A DNA stretch of 34,167 nt, from IMG/VR virus record IMGVR_UViG_3300037673_000020, positions 1 through 34,167 of that record; one strand, 5' to 3'. This document shows, piece after piece, positions 7,550-15,726 of the stretch; the first letter of the stretch is position 1; each line of letters opens with the position of its first letter. The stretch is from a virus. Both the position numbers and the translations under genes were made by a program. The notes beneath the pieces were generated by a model. It had not been told where the DNA came from. It searched no databases and was given only the letters and a program-made list of their open reading frames with translations.

Positions 7550-8332
7550 TCACCTCCCGTATTTTACTACTGGGTTGACCCAGCCCTCGTTGGGATTCTT
7601 TCCCACAATCTCGGCCAGCTCCATGTTCACCGAGGAGGTGAATCTCTTTAGCTCCTCGGTGGTCATGGCCGCAAGCTCGTAGACGGTGGGTATCCTCCTC
7701 TCCGGGGGAGCTTTCTTATTGTAAATCCCCAGGCCATACCACTTCTTCCGCCCGATTTCATGCCATTTCATATCTAAAAGGAGCTTATTTCGGGCGGAGT
7801 AGGCATGGTAAAAAGGAGGCTTCTTGCTGTAATCCCTCGGAGGATGGAATACGCTGACACGCGGGTCAACCAACACCCGATAACCACGCCACTCTATCTC
7901 ATATCCCAAGTCCAAGTCAAACCACTGCGTAAAGATAAAATCCTCATCGCACAGCACCTCTGTCTCCAGGCGGATGACGCCGGCGATGCCATCAAACCAC
8001 TTCGGAAAGGGGGAGGCCAACGGCTTCCGAGGCTCTCCCTCCCTGTTCGGCCTGATGAGGCCGACCTCCGGATGGCGGGAGATGTAGTTTAACATCGTCT
8101 CAAGATACTCCTGATGAACTATCTCCACATCGCAGTGGAGAAAGTGGACGAATGTGGCCTTCGTCATCTTGAGGACGGTGTTCCACACCCTCGGCTCGTG
8201 GTTCAGCTCCGGCCACCAATAAACCGGGAAGCCGGGGTAGAGAGACCGCAGGCGGTTCTCCAATCTCTGGGCCCTCTTCTTGTCCCATCCTAAGATGCAT
8301 ATAGAGCACAAAGGGCTAGGTCTCTCCGCCAT
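7550..8332 (-). CDS. GT2-fold glycosyltransferase-like protein
   Basis: A 260-residue protein with a GT-A layout: PLCSICILGWDKKRAQRLENRLRSL at the start, ATFVHFLHCDVEIVHQEYL near residue 80 with a C-D-V-E site where DxD is expected, and WFDLDLGYEIEWRGYRVLVDPRVSVFHPP near 140-170, the region after the catalytic site in GT2 enzymes. The metal site is unusual (HCDVE instead of DxD), so activity is uncertain. GAGGAGG is almost touching the ATG. The start overlaps the upstream Cys-rich gene by 17 bases. Probable member of the same glycan pathway. Confidence 0.78.
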   Translation of the reverse strand: MAERPSPLCSICILGWDKKRAQRLENRLRSLYPGFPVYWWPELNHEPRVWNTVLKMTKATFVHFLHCDVEIVHQEYLETMLNYISRHPEVGLIRPNREGEPRKPLASPFPKWFDGIAGVIRLETEVLCDEDFIFTQWFDLDLGYEIEWRGYRVLVDPRVSVFHPPRDYSKKPPFYHAYSARNKLLLDMKWHEIGRKKWYGLGIYNKKAPPERRIPTVYELAAMTTEELKRFTSSVNMELAEIVGKNPNEGWVNPVVKYGR

Positions 8333-8711
8333 ACCTCCTCTTTAACTCCTCCAGGGCCAGGCGGCGATGCTGCTCCCTGGTGAGGTCGCGTATCTTCACG
8401 CCATGAGACTCGCCGAGGTTGTAGACGCAGCACCACACCGCGCCATCGCAGCGCTCAAGGTTGCACTTATCGAAAATCGGACAGATGACGCGACACTCCA
8501 GCCGGTGCAAGCTATCGAGTAGCTCCTCGTCAGCAGCGGCGGCCCTCTCCAGCGGCTCCTGGACATAGCGGGCCAACTGGGCCAGCGACAGCCCGTCGTA
8601 GGCGCAGAGGGACAACCCATTCCGAAAAGGGGCGCCCTCCTCGAAATGGGCCTTGAGGCCCTCGTAGATGAACTTCCACACCCTCTCCAGGTCGGCCTTC
8701 TTTACCTCCAT
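8316..8711 (-). CDS. Cysteine-rich hypothetical protein
   Basis: A 131-residue protein, MEVKKADLERVWKFIYEG..., helical at the N-terminus. CRVICPIFDKCNLERCDGAVWCC lies near residues 78-100, a six-cysteine cluster that could bind zinc or an iron-sulfur cluster. The C-terminus is charged and helical. GGAGGGTGGG precedes the ATG. The gene overlaps the upstream gene by 10 bases and the downstream one by 17. An earlier in-frame start would only add sequence lying over the upstream gene. No family recognised. Confidence 0.65.
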   Translation of the reverse strand: MEVKKADLERVWKFIYEGLKAHFEEGAPFRNGLSLCAYDGLSLAQLARYVQEPLERAAAADEELLDSLHRLECRVICPIFDKCNLERCDGAVWCCVYNLGESHGVKIRDLTREQHRRLALEELKRRYGGET

Positions 8712-9190
8712 GACGCCCACCCTCCATCGAGCACAATCTGTATCGAATATCCATACATGCCAGGGGTATTGACCAATATCCACCCCGGCGGGGCGGAAAG
8801 TGCCACCAGGCACTTTTTCCCATCCGGGCTGAGATACTCGTTCCAGGGAAGGTCGGTGCGGATATTCGATACCACGAGGTGATTGTTGTACCAAAGCTCA
8901 TAGATGCGGGGAACTCCGTCGTGCAGGAAGAAAAGCTCCCCACGCTCATCGGTATTGCCCGCCCAAATATCCACAGGGGCCAGGACACCCGGCCTGTGGC
9001 TCGTCTGAAGGACGAAGCGAATATTGATGGCGGGCTTCCCATCGGGCCAGGTGGCATAGATGCGAATGTATCTATTATGCCCCTGCCTGGATGTCTGAGC
9101 ATTGTATCGTGTGATTTTGACTTCCTTCACGCCAGCGATGCCGTAGATATAGGGATTGAATTCGGGTTTATCGGTCTCGATTTTGTCCAT
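8702..9190 (-). CDS. Beta-rich hypothetical protein
   Basis: A 162-residue protein with alternating strands such as RYIRIYATWPDGKPAINIRFVLQTS and GELFFLHDGVPRIYELWYNNHLVVSNI. This pattern, with G..T...G E..F near the centre, resembles carboxypeptidase-regulatory or Ig-like beta-sandwich domains used as adhesion modules in phage and surface proteins. No signal peptide. Only a weak GAGG precedes the ATG. A perfect inverted repeat lies just upstream in its leader. A virion accessory or glycan-binding role is a guess. Confidence 0.6.
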   Translation of the reverse strand: MDKIETDKPEFNPYIYGIAGVKEVKITRYNAQTSRQGHNRYIRIYATWPDGKPAINIRFVLQTSHRPGVLAPVDIWAGNTDERGELFFLHDGVPRIYELWYNNHLVVSNIRTDLPWNEYLSPDGKKCLVALSAPPGWILVNTPGMYGYSIQIVLDGGWASWR

Positions 9191-9211
9191 CGCAAACCTC
9201 GGCTATGAAGT

Positions 9212-9259
9212 GCTATGGGCATGGCATGGCAACAATCGCCTCTATGCCATGCCCATAGC
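9212..9259. repeat. Perfect 16-bp inverted repeat
   Basis: GCTATGGGCATGGCAT at 9212-9227 is exactly mirrored at 9244-9259, with a 16-base loop. No T-run follows on the leftward strand, so it is not a standard terminator. It sits in the leader of the beta-rich gene. It could be a processing or attenuation hairpin, or an operator. Just beyond it, at 9274-9296, ACTTCTCGATT occurs twice in tandem. Confidence 0.7.
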
Positions 9260-9284
9260 CTTTGCCTTTAAGCTACTTCTCGAT

Positions 9285-9682
9285 TTACTTCTCGATTAAC
9301 TTCTGACTGGCCGCAGCCATCGTGTGGATTTCCTCGATGATGGTCGCCAGCACTTTCTCGGCGACTGCCGCAGCAATTGCCTCCGTAGCGGCCTTTGTGC
9401 CACTCTCCCACAGGTTGTCAGTCTCCACTCCCGTGCGGACGTGAAGTTGGCTGAGGAGTTGCATTGTGAGCTGATGAAGCTCCTCTGATTATTATTCGCC
9501 TGATGAAATCTCAGGCTATTAAAAGATATTGACATAGCCGCAACCGCCCGCTCCGCCTTAATCTGCTCCGCCAGAGCGATTATGCGGTTGGCAGCTTCGT
9601 GCACATCATCGTCGGTGTGTAAGTTTGAGTAGCTATCGCCACAGAGCAGGCGATAGGCGATGAGTTCAGACCAGGTGAACAT
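9285..9682 (-). CDS. Small helical protein with an apparent -1 frame change
   Basis: The first ~60 residues (MFTWSELIAYRLLCGDSYSNLHTDDDVHEAANRI...) look like a normal coding start. After about position 9497 the same frame becomes rich in R and S and ends at 9296. The -1 frame then reads a convincing alanine-rich helix, from SEELHQLTMQLL to ATIIEEIHTMAAASQKLIEK, ending at 9285; this part has its own ATG at 9464. Either one gene is broken by a missing base near the AATAATAAT run, or two small genes overlap. No family recognised; it follows the large secreted protein. Confidence 0.5.
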
Positions 9683-9722
9683 AAACCTCCTAGTAGGTGA
9701 TTTCTATTGTATCCGTATCGCT

Positions 9723-12700
9723 CTAATTTGGCTTTTTAATTATAACTGGCTTATAGTTACCTGGCAAAAACATGAAATCGCTCCCCGACTCAAGCGAATA
9801 ATCATCATAAGTTTCCCAATTGCCGGATGTTAAATCCGTATTGGGGTCATCCGGGTCTACACAATACCCATCCTTACCCACGCCATTCCTATAACACATT
9901 GCAAAGTCGGGCGGAGTAGCTCCCGCCGCTTTCGGGTTATGATAATTGGCAAGACTTTTAGCTTCGTCAGCAGGTATTAACTCCACATAATCATTGGGCA
10001 ACTTATCAGCTTCCCAGTAAATCTGCCCAGTATCTGTTGTCCAGATGACAAACAAATCTTGTCCATTCACCGTTGCACTGTAAACCTTCCACGTGCCATA
10101 TACTGCCGAAGCCCCCAACGCCTCGGCCTGATTGGAAGCTCCTGTAATCTCATTGATTTCAGGAGTACCATTCAAGTAGGAAAGTGCCCAAAATGCATAA
10201 TAAGATATATGATTGGCTGTTTCACTAGGGCCTCCACACCTCAACGAATATTTACACGCCCAATGGTCAATACTTGGGGCAGAAAAACTAAACCACCAAA
10301 TAAATGGTACTTTATCCGCTCCTCTAGTAAGTGGAGGAATCAATTGGCGGTATAACCAACGAGCCTGTTCTCGCTCCGTTATTGCATCAAGATTGTGATA
10401 CCCCGCCTCACTTACTGCCACATATTTTATCCTATCATCTTTATATCCAATATAACCATTACTATACACTAAAGTCGATTCAGTATGATAATTAGCCAAC
10501 AAAGCATCATATCCCCAAGCCTCAACAGAAGATTCCACAGGAGGAATTGCTTGACATTTCGACTCCAGTTGGTCTGGCCCCTCATTATAAAGATATGCTG
10601 TCATTTCCTCAAGGCAACCTTCCGCCCAACAAGAAATATTAGCATAGTTGTGAATCTCCAAACCATCCATAAATGAACCCAATCCAAAATCCATAACCCG
10701 CTTTATAAATAATGGGTCAAAATAACTACCGGCGTGCGCCCAATGCCCTCCCGTTGCAGGCAATGCCCCCTCAGAGGCAGCATACAATCCAATATAACCC
10801 CGCGCCACAAAATCCACATATTCTAGATGGTCAGGAATATTATCTGTACCACTGCCCACAACCTCACCGGGGTCATCGCAATTCCAATCTGTATTGGACT
10901 CCCCTGCCCATATATGTCCCTCATCCCGACTGCAATCCGGGTCGCCCACATAACCATCCTCCTCATTAGAAGGACTAATTCTAACCCAATCTATTTGGTC
11001 ATAATTATCATACCACTCAAAAGCACCCGCATAACAATCATTAAGCCCTTCACCCAATGGCAATCCAGCCAAGTAGTCTTGAACTTTAGTATCATTACAT
11101 ATATTAGTCATATCAATACGCGCCCCGCTAACAGCAACTATATCTGGATGATTAGCCAGCCAAATATTCACATCATCAGGGCTTGTTGGTTCCCATAACC
11201 CAGTATCCAATGTGCCCGCACCAATAGCATAAATTTCATCATAGCCATCAGGGTCTCCCCAAAATCCTGAAAGCGCTCCGTAAGGCAACCTCTCTCCATA
11301 GCTCGTAGGCATTGACCACTTCTTCTTCACCCAACTTATCTCCAACTTCGCCGCATCCTCTGGATACGCGTCATACGGCTCTACCACAGCATAATTCGAT
11401 GCACTCCCAGGCTTCGGGCGGATTAGTATAACCAACGAGTCATACTTATCCCAATCAGCCCGCCCAACGGCTTCCTGGATTATCACCGCTAAGTTAGGCG
11501 AAGTCACAACGCCAGTGCTATCTATCGTCCACTCCACCCATAGCCCGCAATAATCCTGAGAAGCCTCGGATAGGGCATCGCAATAGCCCGCTATATCGTC
11601 GGGATATTTGTCTATCAGCCTTTGAGCGATTGTATTTCCCGTGTTGAAGTCCTTAGTGCTTAGGGCATTGACCGAATCTTCCGTGAAGACTTCGACGGTT
11701 ATTCCCTCAGTGGCATTGATATAGCTAACATCCAAAATCAGGCGGGCGTCTGTAATAACCGAGCCATACTCTAAGGGAACATAACGGAATAGGAAGCCTG
11801 CAAAGTACTCCCTTCCTTGATAATCAAAACCGAGGCGCACAGTGCTCGAATTATAGACATTTGCTCCATCCTCGTTTACGTGATAAGCATCATCCCAGCC
11901 CTGAATGCCATCCTTGTCGTAATAGTCGCCAACTTGCAGCCGCAAGGGGCGGTTGGGATTAACCTCACCCCAGCGAGCCGAGACCGTCATTATATCAATG
12001 ACTGTAATGTCACAATCCCCATCGTAATCCGCATCCACATCATACCCTGGGTCGCATTTCGTGCAATTTGGATATTCGCCTTCCTCACAGTCAAGATTCC
12101 ATCTAGCGGCCACGCGCATAACGTCAAATACGTCAACCTCGCCATCACATTCAGAGTATGGGTCAACCTCGCCAGAACTATTGTCCCAGGGGAAGTCGGG
12201 GTCACAGCGCACAAAGTCGCTGGTATGCCCCGCATCCATCTCCACATCCAATAAGATGGGGGTAAAGTTTCCAGTTGTCTTGGCTGTTACCGTAAAGGTC
12301 GCGAGAGTGCCCCATCCAGTAACATCGGCTTGCGTCGAATAAGCGCCGAAGCTGCCATATCCCGCCGCATTATCTATATCCGTCCCTGCCTCAACGGCAC
12401 TATTGATAAACCCTCCATCTGCAATATCATCAATCGTCACCTGGCTTGTATCTGCCCCAATCAATACCTCGTAGGCATCAATAGCATCCACCTGATTCTT
12501 TACTATTATATCGAAGGTATATGTATTGCCTGCCACCACATCCCGATTGGGGGGATATATCAAGACGAGCGATTCCTTCTCAGGGCCCACAGAGTAGAAC
12601 CCCGAAGGATTAGCCATATTGTTGTATAGCATCTTGACTTTATCGCCGAAAATCACTCGATTCCAAATACGTATTTCATCAAGTCGCCCATCAAAGAAGT

Positions 12701-13751
12701 GTATCCATTCAAGGTCATAATACCTCCGATGAGCGGCTACCTCAACTTCACGATTGTTCTGGATTGTTTTGACGACATCTCCCACACCCAAATCAACGAG
12801 GCTGCCATTAACGTAACAATACAATACATTTCCCCCCGCCTTGTCAGCAACAAGGTGAGAATAGGTACCCACAGAGATGCTTGAGCTGGCCTTGCAATAA
12901 ACGTAATCGCTGCCATTTATTGCACTAAAACTTAACAGGCCATCCGGCACGCTGAAACTCCACCTAGCAGTATCCAAGTTCTCAATGCCTTTGCGCAACA
13001 AGGGGTCGCGTACGTCGCTGAAATTATCCGGGGAGGCCCATACCTCAACAGCGAAAGTATATGAGGAGACATTTAGGGAACTATCATGAGGAATAACTAA
13101 GTAATCATCTACCCCATCGAATTCCAGCCCGTAACCTACCTTGCCTGCAACTTGATACAATACTCCCCCGGAAGTCGAGGCGTGATTAGCATTGGCAGTA
13201 CTGTCATACAATGTGCCTCCCGACTCCTCAAAGTGATATACCGCCTTATAGTAATCGGTCGGCCAAACGCCATTGACATTCTCCTGCGAGGAGGTAACTG
13301 TAGAATCCCCATAGCACAGGTAAATGGTTTTGCTCTTGCCATCCTCCAAAAATGGAATGCGAACATACGCCGTTAATGCGCCAGTCGTGGGGTCATACTG
13401 AGTTACCTCAAAATCGTATTTGCTGGTACAGTAGACATCGGGAGAGAAAATCAAGTCCGCCGGGACTGTCAAGTTGCCCGATACACCACCCAAGGCGGTA
13501 TTCTCAACATGACCGCCATTAGCCACCGTGCGAAGCTCCGGCAAGGTGGACTTAAATAGCAATGGGAATTCATAGGTATTCATCAATACCCTACTTCCAG
13601 GTATAGTGATAGTTCTTACATACTTATACCCTATCGAGCTTGCCGCCATTGCCTCTGGAGAGGTCAATAATACAACAGTATAAGCTGCAAACAAGCCTGC
13701 AAGAATTGCTATTACAGGCATCCACCTTGAGTTCCAAACCTTTTTAATCAT
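9723..13751 (-). CDS. Secreted LamG-cohesin-dockerin-glycosidase-like chimera
   Basis: A 1342-residue protein. Residues 1-37 are a signal peptide (KKVWNSRW, then a hydrophobic core, ending EAMA). A DUF2341-type domain (YKYVRTITIPGS, then IYLCYGDS) covers about 42-150, a LamG-like jelly roll with AVYHFEESGGT and LEFDGVDDYL about 165-390, a cohesin-like domain about 395-525, and two dockerin-like calcium loops (D.D.DG.(C)D..V.D) about 529-597. A beta domain fills about 605-808. A TIM-barrel-like region from about 815 holds GLEIHNY (Glu1032) and VSEAGY (Glu1115), placed like the acid/base and nucleophile of clan GH-A glycosidases. AAGGAGGGAG precedes the ATG. It is visibly more AT-rich than its neighbours. 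It may bind or cut surface polysaccharide; catalysis is inferred. Confidence 0.82.
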   Translation of the reverse strand: MIKKVWNSRWMPVIAILAGLFAAYTVVLLTSPEAMAASSIGYKYVRTITIPGSRVLMNTYEFPLLFKSTLPELRTVANGGHVENTALGGVSGNLTVPADLIFSPDVYCTSKYDFEVTQYDPTTGALTAYVRIPFLEDGKSKTIYLCYGDSTVTSSQENVNGVWPTDYYKAVYHFEESGGTLYDSTANANHASTSGGVLYQVAGKVGYGLEFDGVDDYLVIPHDSSLNVSSYTFAVEVWASPDNFSDVRDPLLRKGIENLDTARWSFSVPDGLLSFSAINGSDYVYCKASSSISVGTYSHLVADKAGGNVLYCYVNGSLVDLGVGDVVKTIQNNREVEVAAHRRYYDLEWIHFFDGRLDEIRIWNRVIFGDKVKMLYNNMANPSGFYSVGPEKESLVLIYPPNRDVVAGNTYTFDIIVKNQVDAIDAYEVLIGADTSQVTIDDIADGGFINSAVEAGTDIDNAAGYGSFGAYSTQADVTGWGTLATFTVTAKTTGNFTPILLDVEMDAGHTSDFVRCDPDFPWDNSSGEVDPYSECDGEVDVFDVMRVAARWNLDCEEGEYPNCTKCDPGYDVDADYDGDCDITVIDIMTVSARWGEVNPNRPLRLQVGDYYDKDGIQGWDDAYHVNEDGANVYNSSTVRLGFDYQGREYFAGFLFRYVPLEYGSVITDARLILDVSYINATEGITVEVFTEDSVNALSTKDFNTGNTIAQRLIDKYPDDIAGYCDALSEASQDYCGLWVEWTIDSTGVVTSPNLAVIIQEAVGRADWDKYDSLVILIRPKPGSASNYAVVEPYDAYPEDAAKLEISWVKKKWSMPTSYGERLPYGALSGFWGDPDGYDEIYAIGAGTLDTGLWEPTSPDDVNIWLANHPDIVAVSGARIDMTNICNDTKVQDYLAGLPLGEGLNDCYAGAFEWYDNYDQIDWVRISPSNEEDGYVGDPDCSRDEGHIWAGESNTDWNCDDPGEVVGSGTDNIPDHLEYVDFVARGYIGLYAASEGALPATGGHWAHAGSYFDPLFIKRVMDFGLGSFMDGLEIHNYANISCWAEGCLEEMTAYLYNEGPDQLESKCQAIPPVESSVEAWGYDALLANYHTESTLVYSNGYIGYKDDRIKYVAVSEAGYHNLDAITEREQARWLYRQLIPPLTRGADKVPFIWWFSFSAPSIDHWACKYSLRCGGPSETANHISYYAFWALSYLNGTPEINEITGASNQAEALGASAVYGTWKVYSATVNGQDLFVIWTTDTGQIYWEADKLPNDYVELIPADEAKSLANYHNPKAAGATPPDFAMCYRNGVGKDGYCVDPDDPNTDLTSGNWETYDDYSLESGSDFMFLPGNYKPVIIKKPN

Positions 13752-13789
13752 ATTCTCCCTCCTTTTATTGTTTTTGTTTCTTAGATTCT

Positions 13790-14401
13790 TTAGAAAGGTA
13801 TATACAGCTCCCATTCTCTACCTCCTTCTTTTTGTAATATTCCAAAGCCATAGGCCCAGGGAATCTCCAGCGACATGGAGACATCCTTCCGCGTCCTCCA
13901 CTGCTCGAAGACCTCCCTGGGGCCGCCCGGCCCTGGTAGATAGACTATATCGTGAAGCACGGCCCAGCCTCCATCCGAGAGCAAGTCCCAGGCCATAGTG
14001 AGTTCGAGCCTGACCCTATCGGCGTGATGGTCTCCGTCAATGTAGATGAGGTCAGCCCCGCCCTCCATGCAGGCCAGGAACTCCAGGCTATCCATGTGAA
14101 AAAACTTCCACCTGCTCTTCCAATTGAGCCGTAAAGAAGAAACGGCCTCGCTACAGTCCTCGATGTCGCAACTGTAGAGAAGGCCGTTTGTAGTCCGCAG
14201 TGCGGTCAAAAACATCAGTGTCGAGATACCTTCCCCGACACCAATCTCATAAACAACTTTAGGGCGACAGGCCAGACAGAGTAGATAAATCGTCAGCGCA
14301 TAGTCCAAGCCAGCGCCCCTTGCAACCACCTCGCTCAGCGAGCGAGCAAGAGGATATATTTGTCTTTGGCGCTCTTGTAGCTCAGTTAAGTCTACTACCA
14401 T
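13790..14401 (-). CDS. Class I SAM-dependent methyltransferase
   Basis: A 203-residue Rossmann methyltransferase. VVYEIGVGEGISTLMFL at about 49-65 is the SAM-binding motif I, LLYSCDIED follows with the acidic residue of motif II, FFHMDSLEFL is motif III, and ADLIYIDGDHH near 117-126 with WAVLHDI near 146-152 match the Methyltransf_24/cephalosporin-hydroxylase-like group. Many members modify sugars or small molecules. It is the first gene after the consensus promoter at 14575-14603 and lies next to the secreted chimera. The ATG is chosen because upstream in-frame residues are arginine-rich and fall in the leader; GGGAGC precedes it. Substrate unknown. Confidence 0.85.
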   Translation of the reverse strand: MVVDLTELQERQRQIYPLARSLSEVVARGAGLDYALTIYLLCLACRPKVVYEIGVGEGISTLMFLTALRTTNGLLYSCDIEDCSEAVSSLRLNWKSRWKFFHMDSLEFLACMEGGADLIYIDGDHHADRVRLELTMAWDLLSDGGWAVLHDIVYLPGPGGPREVFEQWRTRKDVSMSLEIPWAYGFGILQKEGGREWELYIPF

Positions 14402-14425
14402 AGGCGCTCCCAAGATGATATTCCA

Positions 14426-14456
14426 AGTGGGGCGGCGCCCGGCTCGCCGCCCCACT
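14426..14456. repeat. GC-rich 11-bp inverted repeat in the methyltransferase leader
   Basis: AGTGGGGCGGC at 14426-14436 pairs perfectly with GCCGCCCCACT at 14446-14456 around a nine-base loop. On the leftward transcript it lies about 25 bases before the methyltransferase ATG and lacks a following T-run. It could block ribosomes, stabilise the message or take part in attenuation. A second, weaker hairpin (GCAGCC/GGCTGC) lies close to the predicted transcript start. Confidence 0.6.
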
Positions 14457-14574
14457 ACCAGAAAGGAGGAGAAAGATGAACGGCGCGGCCCCCTGGAGGC
14501 TGCTCGCAACCTGCCTGCAACCAATATCCCTATCGCAAGGTGAAAATCGCAGCCCCTCCCTGGCGGCTGCTGTT

Positions 14575-14603
14575 ATTATATCACAAATCAGTAAAATTGT
14601 CAA
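14575..14603 (-). promoter_or_regulatory. Consensus sigma70 promoter for the leftward glycan operon
   Basis: On the minus strand TTGACA (14603-14598), a 17-base spacer and TATAAT (14580-14575) match the consensus exactly. Transcription should begin near 14568, leaving a leader of about 165 bases before the methyltransferase gene. The -35 region reads GATTTGACAATTT, similar to the TGACAAAT elements near the other consensus promoters in the window. It lies directly downstream of the terminator that ends the head-gene transcript. Confidence 0.85.
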
Positions 14604-14644
14604 ATCGGGCTTTTGAGGGCGTTTGACTTATAAATCATTTAACT

Positions 14645-14677
14645 TAAAAGCAGGGGGTTGACCTGCGCAACCCCCTG
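14645..14677 (-). terminator. Rho-independent terminator after the head genes
   Basis: CAGGGGGTTG (14651-14660) and CAACCCCCTG (14668-14677) form a perfect 10-bp stem with a seven-base loop. On the minus strand the stem is followed by CTTTTAAGTT. It lies about 50 bases after the stop of the minor head protein and just before the next promoter, so it separates the terminase/portal transcript from the methyltransferase/glycan transcript. Confidence 0.8.
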
Positions 14678-14730
14678 GAGGTAATCGCCCACCGTTGGCT
14701 TGGCAATGGTGGGGGGATAATTCGATATAC

Positions 14731-15726
14731 TTAGCCTATCCAGGCATCCCATTCGCCTCTCTCGAAGGGAAGCTCATACTCCGCCTCATCGTCAATGGGC
14801 GTCTCGTCGTCCCCAAGGGGAACGAGCCAGCAGCGGCAGTTGGAGAGGCAGGCCCTATTCCCAGGGCGAACGTCGAGCAGCTCTATCCCCCGATGGATGC
14901 GCCCTATCTCCTGAGCGCACCCATTCGGCCCCCGGCAGGTATGCCTGTCGAGCCAGCCGACCCAGAGGAAGAGCTTATCGGCGAAGGCCACTGGCGCGTC
15001 GGGATAGTCGGGCACGCCCCATTCCTCTGGCGGACGCCACATCTCGATATGCCAGGGGATGATGGCGGGAAAGGCCCACTTGACCTCCGGGAGCCCCCTG
15101 AACCTTTGAGCCTTCCTGCGCCGCTCCACAGGTGGCCTCCTGAGCACGGCCTGCTGAATGGCGGCCCAGAACGCGCCGCTGTACATGCCCGCCCGTGAGC
15201 GCAGGGCCAGCAGTCCCTCGGAGAGGGAGCGCCTTCCCCTGCGGGCCTCCATGATAATATCCCACAGGGCGTAGGAGAGGCCATCCGGACGCCGGAGATA
15301 GTAGCGATTATGGGCCACCTCCCATTGATGGGCCATGAAGTCCTCCCGGCTCCAGTGGACGCTGCCCTTGCCGAGCGTCCAGGCCAACGCCAGCCAGTAC
15401 CAGGCGGCGCGGTCGAAGTAGCCAGCGAGGGCTTCGAGATAGTCCCTCAGCTCCGTCTCAGGCACAGCGCGGGCCGACTCCCCGGCGCGGGCCACCATCG
15501 CCCTGGAGAAGTCGTCATAGAGGCCCAGGAGAAGCTCCTTATAGCGCCTCTCGGCCATTGCCCAGTCCTCCCGCAGATAGCGGGCTGGCTCTGGCACCTG
15601 CCGCCGCTCCAGGAGGAGGGAAAGAAGTTGCTCAAGCGCCTCTTGGAGGCGTCGGGGAGCCTTTGGATAGAGACGTACCAGTCTCATCCAACGCTCCCTC
15701 TGCATGGAGAAGTCCGATGGCTTCAT
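14731..15726 (-). CDS. Minor head / head-morphogenesis protein (Mu F or SPP1 gp7-like)
   Basis: A 331-residue protein directly after the portal. The first 250 residues are mostly helical and charged. Near 255-310, WLDRHTCRGPNGCAQE ... RPGNRACLSNCRCWL gives the D.HTC..C and CxxCRC signature of the phage Mu F/SPP1 gp7 minor head family. Members bind the portal and help assemble or exit the head. The ATG has GGGGAG eight bases upstream and lies 95 bases inside the portal gene, an unusually long overlap. It is followed by a terminator. Family assignment rests on the cysteine motif and gene order. Confidence 0.8.
   Translation of the reverse strand: MKPSDFSMQRERWMRLVRLYPKAPRRLQEALEQLLSLLLERRQVPEPARYLREDWAMAERRYKELLLGLYDDFSRAMVARAGESARAVPETELRDYLEALAGYFDRAAWYWLALAWTLGKGSVHWSREDFMAHQWEVAHNRYYLRRPDGLSYALWDIIMEARRGRRSLSEGLLALRSRAGMYSGAFWAAIQQAVLRRPPVERRRKAQRFRGLPEVKWAFPAIIPWHIEMWRPPEEWGVPDYPDAPVAFADKLFLWVGWLDRHTCRGPNGCAQEIGRIHRGIELLDVRPGNRACLSNCRCWLVPLGDDETPIDDEAEYELPFERGEWDAWIG

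Noticed and set aside
14476-14616. A 46-codon plus-strand frame with an excellent AAAGGAGGA site
   Set aside because: It runs antisense over the leftward leader and its exact consensus promoter, has no rightward promoter, and its sequence (MNGAAPWRLLATC...) shows no family. It could be real but the evidence favours chance.
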